A stretch of 64,000 nt of DNA, from contig JAEZUE010000047.1 in NCBI GenBank assembly GCA_023443455.1, forward strand, positions 149,982 to 213,981. Reading direction: 5' to 3'. Source of the DNA: Verrucomicrobiota bacterium. GTDB lineage: Bacteria; Verrucomicrobiota; Verrucomicrobiia; Opitutales; Opitutaceae. Both the position numbers and the translations under genes were made by a program. The notes below the pieces were generated by a model. That model saw nothing but the letters and a program-made list of their open reading frames with translations. It was not told where the DNA came from and ran no database searches. This document shows, in pieces, positions 41,813 to 50,686 of this stretch. The first letter of the stretch is position 1; each line of letters opens with the position of its first letter.

Positions 41813-42640
41813 TCAGCGGACTCCGAAGTACCGGGCCATCGCCGCGCGGCGCCAGGCGAGCGGCATCAGGCGCACCCCCAACGGGGCAAGCACGGTCTGG
41901 AAGAAGGATCCCGACCGCACGACTCCGGATCGGCCGCGCCGCAACGCGCGCCGCAGGTCTCGTGCGGCGCGCTCCGGTCTCGGAGCGGCCGCCAGGGTGG
42001 CATCCAGCCGCCGGGCAACCTGTTGCTGGCCGGCCGACAGTTGGTCGAAGGGGGTTGTGAACATGGACGAGTTGAAACCCGTGCGGTAGTCGCCGGGACG
42101 GAAATCGATGATGCGGATTCCCGCAGCAGGAAACTCCAACATCAAGCTTTCGGTCAACGCGGCGAGACCGGCCTTCACGACGTTGTAGCCCGCCATGAAC
42201 GGAATCGGAAACTCCACGGCCATCGAGGTGATGTTGACGAGCGTCCCGCTCCGCCGGGGCAGCATCGCCGCGAGCGCCGCACGGTTCAAGGCCACCGAGG
42301 TCCCCAACATGTCGTCGATCTGCCGCCGCCACCCGTCCAGCGGCCGATCGAGCAGTCCACCGAAGACTCCGTATCCAGCATTATGAACCACCAGGTCGAG
42401 CCCCCCGCTCTCGCGTTCGACCCTCGCCACCAGCTCGGCGGCTCCCGCCGGTCCATCGGCCAGATCGAACCGGACCAGCGAGACCCGATCGCGCACCGGC
42501 AGGGTCTCCGGACGACGGGCGGTGCCGAAAACGGCCACGCCCTCGGCCGCGAGCATCGCCGCGATCGCCCCGCCGATCCCCGAGCCGGCCCCAGTTACAA
42601 GGGCGGTGCGGAAGTGTCGGGACAGTGGGAAAGGAGGCAT
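41813..42640 (-). CDS. Short-chain dehydrogenase/reductase
   Basis: A 275-residue classical SDR from the ATG at 42640 (MPPFPLSRHFRTALVTG). Cofactor motif TGAGSGIGGAIAAML, NNAG-equivalent HNAGYGVFGGLL, catalytic Ser in NITSMAVEFPIP and Tyr-Asn-x2-Lys in GYNVVKAGLAALTESL. The dinucleotide loop with FGTARRP suggests NADPH. Related enzymes include 3-oxoacyl reductases and 3-ketosphinganine reductases. The latter would fit with the alpha-oxoamine synthase at 37101, but either activity fits the operon. Confidence 0.85.
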   Translation of the reverse strand: MPPFPLSRHFRTALVTGAGSGIGGAIAAMLAAEGVAVFGTARRPETLPVRDRVSLVRFDLADGPAGAAELVARVERESGGLDLVVHNAGYGVFGGLLDRPLDGWRRQIDDMLGTSVALNRAALAAMLPRRSGTLVNITSMAVEFPIPFMAGYNVVKAGLAALTESLMLEFPAAGIRIIDFRPGDYRTGFNSSMFTTPFDQLSAGQQQVARRLDATLAAAPRPERAARDLRRALRRGRSGVVRSGSFFQTVLAPLGVRLMPLAWRRAAMARYFGVR

Positions 42641-42690
42641 CGCAAACGAGGGCGCCAGAAGAAAACACGCCGGGAGTCTCGCAGCACCGA

Positions 42691-43956
42691 TCAGGTTCCA
42701 AGCGAACGAAGAACCAAGCTCACGTTCGCCCCACCGAAACCGCTCGCGTTGTTCAACACCACGCGGGGAGCCCCGGGGCGCGTCTCCCGCGGGAGGTTCA
42801 AGTCGGAGAATTTCGGATCCACGGTCTGCAGGCCGGCGCAGCCCGGGATGAACCCTTCGCGGATGGCCAAGGCGCAGAAGCCGGTTTCCAACGCCGTCGC
42901 CATCGACAAGCCGTGACCGGTCAGCCCCTTGGTGCTGCTCACGGGAACGCGCGCAAGATCCGCGCCGAAGACCGTGCGCAGCGCCTTCACCTCGGAAGCG
43001 TCCCCGATCGGCGTGGAAGTCGCATGGGCGTTGATGTACCCGACCGCCTCCGGCACGAGCCCGGTGGCACGCAGCGCCCGCCGCATCGCTTCCGCCAAAC
43101 CAACGCCCTCGGGGTGGGAGATCGCCACATTGTGACCATCGGAAGCCTGGCCCCAACCGGCGAGTTCCGCGTACGGTCTGGCTCCCCGCGCCGCCACCGA
43201 CTCCTCGCTCTCGAGCACGAGCACCGCCGCCCCGCCCGTGCCGACGAAACCATCACGATCGGCATCGAACGGACGCGACGCCTTCGCCGGGTCCTTCTCC
43301 ACCGAAAGGGCCCGCATCGTGGCAAACGGCAGGATCGCATCCATATTCCCATCCTCCGCGCCCACCACGATCATGCGCTCCTGCCGCCCCGTCGCGATGT
43401 CGTCGAAGGCGAAACCGAGCGCGTGCCCGGTCGACGCGCACGCCGAGGAGAAGCCGCACGAGTGCCCCCGGATTTTGAAGGCCGCAACAAGGTTGAAATT
43501 CAACGTGCCCGAGATCGAGGACACCACACTGACCGGCGAACAACGCATCACCCCGAGCTCGTGCATCCGACGCACGTAGTGCGTGAGCACCATCGGGGAG
43601 CCGGCCGAGGCGCAGTAGAGCCCGGTGTCGCCATCCTGCAGCTCCTTCTCCGTCAGGCCGGCATCGGCGACAGCCTGGACCGTCGCGCAATGCGCGTACA
43701 ACCCGTGCGGCGCCATGCTCCGCAACAGCTCTCGGCGGATCGAATAGGCGGCAGGAAAGGTCCAGTCCTCCGGTTCGACCGATGCGACGTCGAAGCCCTT
43801 GACCGTGCCCATCACCTTCACGGGCACATCCGGGCGCTGGAACGGCGGGTACAACTCGAAGCCGTGGTGCAATTCGCGCAGACTGGCCGCGACTGAAGCC
43901 TTGTCGTTGCCGATGCTCGTGATGAACCCGAGGCCCGTGATGTAGACTTTCCGCAT
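42691..43956 (-). CDS. Beta-ketoacyl-ACP synthase (FabF-like), dedicated to this operon
   Basis: A 421-residue condensing enzyme. The start MRKVYITGLGFITSIGND was chosen over a longer frame reaching 44280. The catalytic triad is intact: Cys in SSACASTGHALG, His in NAHATSTPIGDASE and His in STKGLTGHGLSM, with a conserved C-terminal NNASGFGGANVSLVL. It would elongate acyl chains carried by the ACP of the neighbouring fusion gene. The enzyme differs from the general FabF by being packed with an ACP-dehydratase, an SDR and glycosyltransferases. Confidence 0.88.
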   Translation of the reverse strand: MRKVYITGLGFITSIGNDKASVAASLRELHHGFELYPPFQRPDVPVKVMGTVKGFDVASVEPEDWTFPAAYSIRRELLRSMAPHGLYAHCATVQAVADAGLTEKELQDGDTGLYCASAGSPMVLTHYVRRMHELGVMRCSPVSVVSSISGTLNFNLVAAFKIRGHSCGFSSACASTGHALGFAFDDIATGRQERMIVVGAEDGNMDAILPFATMRALSVEKDPAKASRPFDADRDGFVGTGGAAVLVLESEESVAARGARPYAELAGWGQASDGHNVAISHPEGVGLAEAMRRALRATGLVPEAVGYINAHATSTPIGDASEVKALRTVFGADLARVPVSSTKGLTGHGLSMATALETGFCALAIREGFIPGCAGLQTVDPKFSDLNLPRETRPGAPRVVLNNASGFGGANVSLVLRSLGT

Positions 43957-44075
43957 GTGGTGAAGTTTGAAAACGCCGGGGGGCACGCCGCCAGCCCGAC
44001 GAAGGGGCGAGACTCGAAAGCCGCCCACCAGTTGGCAACAGCGGATTGGGACCCCGTAGCCGCAAAAGCGGAAAC

Positions 44076-44963
44076 CTATCCTTTGGTCGAGTCCGCCAAG
44101 ACCGCCCCCGGAAGAAAGCCGAAAGTCAGGGTGATCTCCTCGGCAAACGCCGCCTTCTCCCCGTCGACTTTCACCGACCCCTCGAAGGTCGCCAACGGCG
44201 CTTTGATGCGCTTCGGGCGGACCGTCAGCACCAGCGTCTCGCCCGGCTTCACCACGCGATGGCAACGCACGCCCTCGCACCCGGTGAAGAACACCGCCGC
44301 GGGATCGACCGCCTGTTCCAGCTCGGGCGATCTCCCTTCGAGCAGAAAAAGAACAGCCAGCTGGCCCAGCGCCTCCAGCATGATCGAGGCGGGCAGCACA
44401 GGGTTGCCCTTGAAGTGGCCCTGCAGGAAAAACTCGGCACCGGAAACCTGATACCGACCGGACGCCTCCCCCTCCGCCAGCGCCGCATCCTGAACGAACA
44501 GAAACGGCGGCTGCATCGGCATCACCTCGAGGATGGCCTCGGGCGGGAGATGGCGGGAAACAACCTTCCCGCCCCGGCCCAGCACACGGCCCTCGATGAA
44601 CGTGTTGATGTCGGCGATCGTGCGCAGATCGCGCAGCTCCTCGTTCTTGATCGCGACCTTCAGGCTCTCCTCCACCAGCATCACGACCTCCATCATCGTG
44701 AGCGAATCGACACCAAGATCCTCGACCACGCGAAGATCGGTCTGGCCCGACTTGAGCCGCGGTCGATGCTCGGGATCGACGAAACGCTCGATGATTCCCA
44801 ATACCACCGCCGGGATCAACACCACATCACCGGTCCGGCGATAGGCGAGTGCTGCATCCAGCGTCGCCGGCGAACAACGCTTCAACGCATCGCGCAAGAC
44901 GGCTTCATCGGCGGGGCTCAGGCCCGGAGCGACAGGCTCGGGGCTGGAATTGGAGTCGGACAT
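44076..44963 (-). CDS. Acyl carrier protein fused to FabA/FabZ-type hotdog dehydratase
   Basis: A 295-residue fusion. Residues about 50-125 are an ACP: the phosphopantetheine Ser is in EDLGVDSLTMMEVVMLVEES. Residues about 140-285 are a hotdog dehydratase: PMQPPFLFVQDA, then EFFLQGHFKGNPVLPASIMLEALGQ with the catalytic His in GHFKGNPVLP and Glu in MLEALGQ. The tail carries VKVDGEKAAFAEEITL as in FabZ relatives. First gene of the minus-strand lipid operon, 119 bp before the ketosynthase. It probably carries and dehydrates beta-hydroxyacyl chains of a specialised lipid. Confidence 0.87.
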   Translation of the reverse strand: MSDSNSSPEPVAPGLSPADEAVLRDALKRCSPATLDAALAYRRTGDVVLIPAVVLGIIERFVDPEHRPRLKSGQTDLRVVEDLGVDSLTMMEVVMLVEESLKVAIKNEELRDLRTIADINTFIEGRVLGRGGKVVSRHLPPEAILEVMPMQPPFLFVQDAALAEGEASGRYQVSGAEFFLQGHFKGNPVLPASIMLEALGQLAVLFLLEGRSPELEQAVDPAAVFFTGCEGVRCHRVVKPGETLVLTVRPKRIKAPLATFEGSVKVDGEKAAFAEEITLTFGFLPGAVLADSTKG

Positions 44964-45090
44964 GAACCATGAAAAACAAGGCCGGCCACCCGGGTAGCAA
45001 ATCCAATCTTTGGTTCGGCTGCCGAACCATCTCCCGTGCCCCCCCCGACCGTCGACAAAGGTCGAACACCGGTCTTCCCAAAAAAAGCAC

Positions 45091-45117
45091 TTGCCACACC
45101 ACCGGCGGCTCTATGCT
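45091..45117 (+). promoter_or_regulatory. Possible promoter of rpmB
   Basis: TTGCCA (45091-45096) and TATGCT (45112-45117) are separated by 15 bp, slightly short, and end 24 bp before the rpmB start. No clear ribosome-binding site is visible between them and the ATG. Assigned from pattern and position only. Confidence 0.3.
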
Positions 45118-45141
45118 CTGGGCCCCTTAACCAATTTCAAC

Positions 45142-45372
45142 ATGTCTCGAATCTGCGCGATCACCGGCAAGCGTCCCACCCGGGGCAGCATCATTCACCG
45201 CAAGGGCCAGTCCAAGAAGAGCGGCGGCATTGGCACGCACGTCACCAAGAAGACCAAGCGCTGGTTCAAGCCCAACCTCCAGAAGATCCGCATCCGCACC
45301 CCCGAGGGGTCCGTGAAGCGGGTTTTGGTGTCGGTTAAGGTAATTAAAGCTGGCAAAGTCCAGAAAGCCTAA
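45142..45372 (+). CDS. rpmB: 50S ribosomal protein L28
   Basis: A 76-residue ribosomal protein. The start MSRICAITGKRPTRGSIIHR is the canonical L28 N terminus, and the rest KKTKRWFKPNLQKIRI and GSVKRVLVSVKVIKAGKV matches the family. Only one cysteine is present near the N terminus, so it is the zinc-free form. A monocistronic unit: its own promoter candidate in front and a strong terminator immediately behind. Confidence 0.95.
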   Translation: MSRICAITGKRPTRGSIIHRKGQSKKSGGIGTHVTKKTKRWFKPNLQKIRIRTPEGSVKRVLVSVKVIKAGKVQKA

Positions 45373-45401
45373 CCAACTTAAAGCTCTCCCATCCACCCGC
45401 C

Positions 45402-45445
45402 TGCCCCCCGGCGAGCGCTTAGCGCCCCGGGGGGCACATTTTTTT
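45402..45445 (+). terminator. Rho-independent terminator after rpmB
   Basis: Ten-bp arms TGCCCCCCGG (45402-45411) and CCGGGGGGCA (45427-45436) flank a 15-nt loop and are followed by CA and seven T. It lies 30 bp after the rpmB stop and 20 bp before the convergent murJ stop codon. Confidence 0.85.
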
Positions 45446-45464
45446 CAGGGGTCGGAACCGACGA

Positions 45465-47084
45465 TCACCCGCGGCGGAGCAAGCCGAGCCGAGCGGGAAT
45501 CTTTCGCGCCAACGAGGCCAGCTCATCACGCCCCTCGACGCGCAGCCACCAGAGCACGGCACCATACACCGCCGCGCCCAGTGGAATCGCGGCGGCCAAA
45601 ACCACGATGTCGCCGGCTCGCGACACCGGTACACAGGCGGAGACCGCCGCATCCGCACCCCGGACGACCACCGCCATCACCAGCACTCCCGCGCCGATCT
45701 TCAGGAGATCCCGCCAAAGGTGACGAAAGGCAAGCGAGTCGTCCTGCCGCGCCAACCGCGCCTGCAAAAACCACGCCTGCACCAACACGGCGACGTTGCT
45801 CGCCAACGCCAGCCCCACCGTGGACAGCGGCCCCATCAGCGCCAGGCCGAGCCCGAGATTCACGACAAAACTCAACACCGCCGCCCGCACCGGAGTGCGC
45901 GTGTCTTTGCGCGCGTAGAATGCACGCAGCACCAAGTTGACGAACGAAAAAACCGGCAAGCCCGCGGCGAACACCGCCAATACCGGAACCATCGCACCGG
46001 TGTCGGACGCCCCGAATGCCCCACGCTGGAAAAGCAGCCGGATGATCGGCTCCGACAAAAGAACCAGGCCGGCCGCAGCCGGGATGTTCACGGCAAAAAT
46101 CAGACGCATGCCCCGCCGATAGGACGCGGCGAAGGCCGTCGAATCCCCCCGGGCCGCATGGCGCGAAATCAGCGGGAACACCACCGTCGACACCGCGACT
46201 GCGAACACCCCGATCGGCAACTCCATCAAACGGCTCGCCAGGTTGAGCAACGAGACCGCCGCATCGTTGAGCGACAAGCCGATCAGGCGCAGCAGCGCCA
46301 TGTTGATCAGGTACACCGCCGATCCCACGAACGTCGGCGCCATCAATGCCAGGATGGCCCGCATCTGTTCGCTCCGCCGCAGATCGAGCCGCGGACGCCA
46401 ACCAGCCCGCATCAAGGCGACCGCCGGCACCGCCATCTGGAAAAATCCCCCGACCAACACCCCACCGCAGAGCAGCCGGATCCGCGCCTCGTCTCCCGCC
46501 ACCCATCCCCCCCAGGTGCCGCCCACCAGCGCGGTGATCATCGCCAGATTGAGCCAGATGGGCGACAACGCCGGCTCCAGAAACCGTTCGAGCGTCTGCA
46601 ACGCGGCACTGAACGCCGCGGCCAGGCAGACAAACACCACGTAGGGGAAAAGCCATACAGCCAGCTCCGCCCCCAGCCGCCAACGCGCGATCGTTGCGGC
46701 GGAGGCGCCGAAATCCGCCGCCCACGGCTCCCACCACGAGAAACCGAACACGGCCATGCCGCCGGCCACCACCACCAGCGTCGCGGCCAGCAGCCAGCTC
46801 GCGACTTGGCTCACCAGGACGAACGCCCCCGCCCTCTCCCGCCGGGCCAGCTCCTCGTTGAGCGTGGGGATGAAGGCCGCCGTCAACGCCCCTTCGCCCA
46901 ACAGGCGCCGGAACAGGTTGGGCAAGGTGAAGGCCGTATAGAAGGCGCTCGCCAACGCCGTGGTGCCGAACGCCGCCGCCGTGAGCATGTCGCGCACCAG
47001 ACCGAGGACGCGGGAGGCCATCGTCGCGCCGGCAACCAATCCGATTCGTTCGAGATTCTTCGACATGGGGACGGCCAAGTTCAT
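45465..47084 (-). CDS. murJ: Lipid II flippase MurJ (MviN family)
   Basis: A 539-residue integral membrane protein with about 14 hydrophobic segments. It flips undecaprenyl-linked peptidoglycan precursor. Family signatures include SRVLGLVRDMLTAAAFG, AFYTAFTLPNLFRRLLGEGALTAAFIPTLNE, LSPIWLNLAMITAL and SYRRGMRLIFAVNIPAAAGL, plus LPVFSFVNLVLRAFYARKDT. The ATG at 47084 has a GAGG nine bases upstream; a second ATG at 47066 (MSKNLERIGLVAG) is the common MurJ-type start and equally possible. Divergent from the CsgG-like gene with a 225-bp spacer. Confidence 0.93.
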   Translation of the reverse strand: MNLAVPMSKNLERIGLVAGATMASRVLGLVRDMLTAAAFGTTALASAFYTAFTLPNLFRRLLGEGALTAAFIPTLNEELARRERAGAFVLVSQVASWLLAATLVVVAGGMAVFGFSWWEPWAADFGASAATIARWRLGAELAVWLFPYVVFVCLAAAFSAALQTLERFLEPALSPIWLNLAMITALVGGTWGGWVAGDEARIRLLCGGVLVGGFFQMAVPAVALMRAGWRPRLDLRRSEQMRAILALMAPTFVGSAVYLINMALLRLIGLSLNDAAVSLLNLASRLMELPIGVFAVAVSTVVFPLISRHAARGDSTAFAASYRRGMRLIFAVNIPAAAGLVLLSEPIIRLLFQRGAFGASDTGAMVPVLAVFAAGLPVFSFVNLVLRAFYARKDTRTPVRAAVLSFVVNLGLGLALMGPLSTVGLALASNVAVLVQAWFLQARLARQDDSLAFRHLWRDLLKIGAGVLVMAVVVRGADAAVSACVPVSRAGDIVVLAAAIPLGAAVYGAVLWWLRVEGRDELASLARKIPARLGLLRRG

Positions 47085-47309
47085 CCCGTGCCGCCTCGCC
47101 GGGAGCAAGAGGATTACCCATGCGGAGGCCCGGGCGGTCCTCCCCCGGAACCGACGCCCCATTCCAGACTCGCTCCGTGTTTCTCCTCGCCCTACACGTT
47201 CCCCCTCTGGATCGCCCCGGCAGGGCCCCTCCGCCCCCGCCTAACGGCTTGCCTCCCACCCGCCCCAAGCGTATCCACCCGCAAGCACCCAAACTTGGAT
47301 ATCCTGCCT

Positions 47310-48290
47310 ATGAAACGACATACCTTCGCCGCCCTACTCTCCATCGCCACCTTCGCGCTCGTCGCCCAGGCCGATGTCGGCACCGCCCTCCTGGGGCCCA
47401 GCACCAAAACCCGCACCAAGGACGACACCACCGGTAGCCAGATGGGAAGCTACAAGGGCATCAAACACCCGCTCGGCGTCGTCGACTTCGAGGTCTCGAA
47501 CGGCTGCAACTTCGGCGACGACGGCGCCGCCAACATGCGCGCCATGCTCGAATCGGCCCTCTTCGCCACCAATCGTTTCGTCATCGTCGAACGCGGCAAT
47601 CTCGACGCCGTCCTCAACGAGCAGGATCTCCAGAAGAGCAAACGCGCCTCGAAGGCGACCGGCGTCGCCCAGACCGGCAAGGTCCGCAGCGCCCGCTACA
47701 TCGCCACTGCGCTGATCACCGAAGCCTCGAGCAACACCTCCGGCGACGGCGGCAAGATCAACATCAAGGGCTTCAAAATCGGAGGCTCCGCCACCAAGTC
47801 CAGCATCGTGCTGATGGTCAAACTCGTCGACACCACGACCAGCGAGGTCGTCGCCAGCGAGCGTATCCGCGGCGTGGCCGGCGCCTCATCCCTCGACCTC
47901 GGCTACACCGGCCACGGCTGGGGCGGCGACGTCGGCACCTTCGCCAAAACCCCCATGGGCCAGGCCGCGCAGGACTGCATCAACCAGGCCGTCAAGTTCA
48001 TCGCCTCGAAGATGGAAGCCTATCCGATCGAAGGAAACGTCGTGCTCGTCTCCGAGGAGAACATCGTCATCAACCTCGGCGAAAACTTCGGCATCCGTTC
48101 CGGCCAGACCTTCGCCATCCGCCGCAAGGGCGAAACCCTCACCGACCCCGACACCGGCGAGATCCTCGGCACCAGCGAGGGAGAGACGCTCGGCATGATC
48201 GAGGTCACCGGACCACGCGAGAAGATCTCATACTGCAAGCTCGTCAGCGGCGATCTGCCCGAACGCGGCGACGCCGTTGTGCTCCAGTAG
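47310..48290 (+). CDS. Secreted CsgG-like protein (curli-assembly/penicillin-binding activator type)
   Basis: A 326-residue exported protein with a signal peptide (MKRHTFAALLSIATFALVAQA). The central CsgG/LpoB-like part contains LGVVDFEVSNGCNFGDDGAAN, then LESALFATNRFVIVERGNLDAVLNEQ, RYIATALITEASSN and VLMVKLVDTTTSEVVASERI. The C-terminal domain has GQTFAIRRKGETLTDPDTGE and VTGPREKISYCKLVSGD. No lipobox Cys is visible, so it seems soluble or otherwise anchored. CsgG relatives form outer-membrane pores or envelope regulators. The specific role here is open. A terminator follows. Confidence 0.78.
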   Translation: MKRHTFAALLSIATFALVAQADVGTALLGPSTKTRTKDDTTGSQMGSYKGIKHPLGVVDFEVSNGCNFGDDGAANMRAMLESALFATNRFVIVERGNLDAVLNEQDLQKSKRASKATGVAQTGKVRSARYIATALITEASSNTSGDGGKINIKGFKIGGSATKSSIVLMVKLVDTTTSEVVASERIRGVAGASSLDLGYTGHGWGGDVGTFAKTPMGQAAQDCINQAVKFIASKMEAYPIEGNVVLVSEENIVINLGENFGIRSGQTFAIRRKGETLTDPDTGEILGTSEGETLGMIEVTGPREKISYCKLVSGDLPERGDAVVLQ

Positions 48291-48312
48291 GCACCTGCCC
48301 GCTTTCACCACC

Positions 48313-48342
48313 CGCCCGCCCACCAGGGCGGGCGTTTTTTTT
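48313..48342 (+). terminator. Rho-independent terminator after the CsgG-like gene
   Basis: CGCCCGCCC (48313-48321) and GGGCGGGCG (48326-48334) form a 9-bp perfect stem with a 4-nt loop, followed directly by eight T. It begins 22 bp after the stop codon. Confidence 0.88.
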
Positions 48343-48417
48343 GCACCCGTCGGATGCTCCCGGGGAAAGTTGACCCCGACCGGGGCCGGTACCACGCTGC
48401 GGCCTCAACCACTACCC

Positions 48418-49449
48418 ATGCCGATCGTTCCCCGGCTCGTCGAAAAGCTCCAGCGCCATCCGAAACGTTTCGTGTTTCCGGAAGGCTCCGACCCGCGCGT
48501 CCTCCAAGCCGCCCGCCAGATCGTCACCCGCCGCATGGGTGCACCGATCCTGCTCGGCGAACGCGGCATCATCAAGGATGCCGCCGCTCGCCTCGACGTC
48601 TCGCTCCAGGGCATTCGGATCATCGACCCCGCCCGCGCCGCCGACCTCGAGGACTTCGTCGGCCGTTTCCACGAGCTTCGCAAATGCCGTGGCGTGACCT
48701 TGGCCGAGGCCCGGATGCTCATGACCGATGCCGGCTACTTCGCCACCATGATGCTCGCGACTGCACAGGCCGACGCCCTAATCGGCGGCGCGACCGTCTC
48801 CGCTTCGAGCGCCCTGCGCCCGCTCTTCCAGATCGTTCCGAAGCAGGAAGGAGTAAATACAGCCTCCTCCGTCATGGTGCTCGACTTCGACGAGAACAAG
48901 GTCGGCTTCGACGGCTCCCTCTTCCTCGGTGACTGCGGCGTCATCCCGGACCCGACGGCCGAACAACTCGCCGACATCGCGATCACCGCCGCCCGCATCG
49001 CCCACCACCTCACCAACGAGATCCCGCGCGTCGCGCTCCTCAGCTTCGCCAGCCACAGCGACTCGAACCACCCGTCCGTCGCCAAGATGCGGATCGCCAC
49101 CGAACTGGCCCGCGCCAAGATTCCCGCGCAGACCTTCGCCCTCGAGATCGACGGCGAGATCCAAGTCGACGCCGCGCTCGATCCACGGACGGCCGCCGCC
49201 AAGGGGATTGCGGGCGGAGTCGGGGGCCGCGCCAACGTCCTGATCTTCCCCGACCTCAACTCCGGCAACATCGCCTTCAAACTCGTCCAGGTGCTCGCCG
49301 GCGCCAACACCTTCGGCCAGATCATCACCGGGCTCGCCCGCCCCGCCGCCGAGATCAGCCGCGGCTCCAGCGCCCACGATGTCTTCGGCGCCGCCGCCAT
49401 CGTGGGCGTGCAGGCGATCAGCCGGAACCTCCTCTACGGCACCGATTGA
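48418..49449 (+). CDS. pta: Phosphate acetyltransferase, catalytic domain protein
   Basis: A 343-residue enzyme converting acetyl-CoA and phosphate to acetyl phosphate and CoA. Start MPIVPRLVEKLQRHPKRFVFPEG. Family signatures: PEGSDPRVLQAARQI, TDAGYFATMMLATAQADALIGG, ASSVMVLDF, FLGDCGVIPDPTAEQLADIAI, LLSFASHSDSNHPSVAKM and the C-terminal GLARPAAEISRGSSAHDVFGAAAIVGVQA. It corresponds to the C-terminal half of the E. coli type Pta. The missing N-terminal domains are encoded by the next gene, 7 bp downstream. Confidence 0.92.
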   Translation: MPIVPRLVEKLQRHPKRFVFPEGSDPRVLQAARQIVTRRMGAPILLGERGIIKDAAARLDVSLQGIRIIDPARAADLEDFVGRFHELRKCRGVTLAEARMLMTDAGYFATMMLATAQADALIGGATVSASSALRPLFQIVPKQEGVNTASSVMVLDFDENKVGFDGSLFLGDCGVIPDPTAEQLADIAITAARIAHHLTNEIPRVALLSFASHSDSNHPSVAKMRIATELARAKIPAQTFALEIDGEIQVDAALDPRTAAAKGIAGGVGGRANVLIFPDLNSGNIAFKLVQVLAGANTFGQIITGLARPAAEISRGSSAHDVFGAAAIVGVQAISRNLLYGTD

Positions 49450-49456
49450 CCCCACC

Positions 49457-50623
49457 ATGACCAGCCCCGATTTCTCCGACGGATTCCAGGAAGCCCCCGC
49501 CGGCCTGCTCGCAAAGCCGACCAACAACACCACCAAACGCATCTTCGTCGCCGGCACCCGGATGAACGAGGGCAAGACCACGACTTGTCTGGGCCTCTTC
49601 GCCGCCCTGCAGACGCTCTATCCCCGGCTCGGCTTCATCAAACCGGTCGGGCAACGATTCGTCGAAGTCGAGGGCCACAAGATCGACGAGGACTCCGTGC
49701 TCCTCGACACGATCTATCACGTCAAGGTCCCCATCGAGAGCATGAGCCCGGTTACGGTCGACGGAAAGTTCACCCGCCGCTACCTCACCGACCCCGAAGG
49801 CACACTCCCCGTGCTCGTCGACCGGATCTGCCGCGCCTTCGACCGCGTATCGTGGGAGAAGGACTTCACCCTCATCGAAGGCACCGGCCACGCCGGCGTC
49901 GGATCAGTCTTCGACCTCTCCAACGCCAAGGTCGCCGGCATCCTCGACGCCAAGGTCATTCTGGTTTCCTCCGGCGGCATCGGCCGGCCGGTCGACGAGA
50001 TCGCGATGAACAAGGCACTGTTCGACCGCGAAGGCGTCGAGGTGGTGGGCGCGATCGTCAACAAGGTCGAACCCGACAAGCTCGGCTTCATCGCCGACTA
50101 CGCCGGCCGCGGCCTGGCCCGGCTCGGCGTGCCCCTGCTCGGCGTGCTCCCGATCCAGAAGGCCCTCGCCTCACCCAACCTCGCCCAGATCGTCGAGGAA
50201 CTGGGCGGGCGCTGGCTCAACGGCCGGGCCACCGGCTCGCACGAGCGCATCCACAATTTCGTGATCGGAGCCATGACCGCCAAGGGCGTGATCGACGCCC
50301 TCAAACCCGGCGCACTGCTCGTCACTCCCGGCGACCGCGACGACCTGCTGTTTGCGACGATCTCCACCGCCGGCCTTTCCGGCCGCAAAGTCATCTCCGG
50401 CATCGTGCTCACCGGCGACACCTTGCCCCACCCGCGCCTGCTCGAGCTTCTCGCGAAAACCCCGATCCCCGTCGTCGCGGTCGACTCCGACGCCTACGAC
50501 GTCGCCTCGAAGATCAACGGCATGACGATCAAGACCCAGCCCGGCGACGACGATAAGATCCCGATCATCAAACGCATGGTCCTCGAAAACGTCGACCTCC
50601 AGAAATTGCTCGCCTCCTTCTGA
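49457..50623 (+). CDS. Phosphotransacetylase-associated P-loop/DRTGG protein
   Basis: A 388-residue protein equivalent to the N-terminal part of long Pta enzymes. The dethiobiotin-synthetase-like ATPase domain starts IFVAGTRMNEGKTTTCLGL (deviant Walker A) and includes LGFIKPVGQRFVEV and FTLIEGTGHAGVGSVFDL. A DRTGG domain follows: FVIGAMTAKGVIDALKPG, LLVTPGDRDDLLFATI. These domains regulate Pta in enterobacteria. Here they are a separate polypeptide after the catalytic gene. It probably binds the Pta protein and senses nucleotides or metabolites. The ligand is unknown. Confidence 0.85.
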   Translation: MTSPDFSDGFQEAPAGLLAKPTNNTTKRIFVAGTRMNEGKTTTCLGLFAALQTLYPRLGFIKPVGQRFVEVEGHKIDEDSVLLDTIYHVKVPIESMSPVTVDGKFTRRYLTDPEGTLPVLVDRICRAFDRVSWEKDFTLIEGTGHAGVGSVFDLSNAKVAGILDAKVILVSSGGIGRPVDEIAMNKALFDREGVEVVGAIVNKVEPDKLGFIADYAGRGLARLGVPLLGVLPIQKALASPNLAQIVEELGGRWLNGRATGSHERIHNFVIGAMTAKGVIDALKPGALLVTPGDRDDLLFATISTAGLSGRKVISGIVLTGDTLPHPRLLELLAKTPIPVVAVDSDAYDVASKINGMTIKTQPGDDDKIPIIKRMVLENVDLQKLLASF

Positions 50624-50686
50624 AAATGAAGGCCGCCACCGCGAGGTGACGGCCCGGCATCGGATTTGTGGGGCGCTTGCGAAGCG

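Noticed and set aside
45720..47250. Long plus-strand open frame opposite murJ that runs into the CsgG-like gene
   Set aside because: The first 500 codons are antisense to murJ and of extreme Arg/His/Pro composition. Only the part from 47310 has a signal peptide and recognisable domain.
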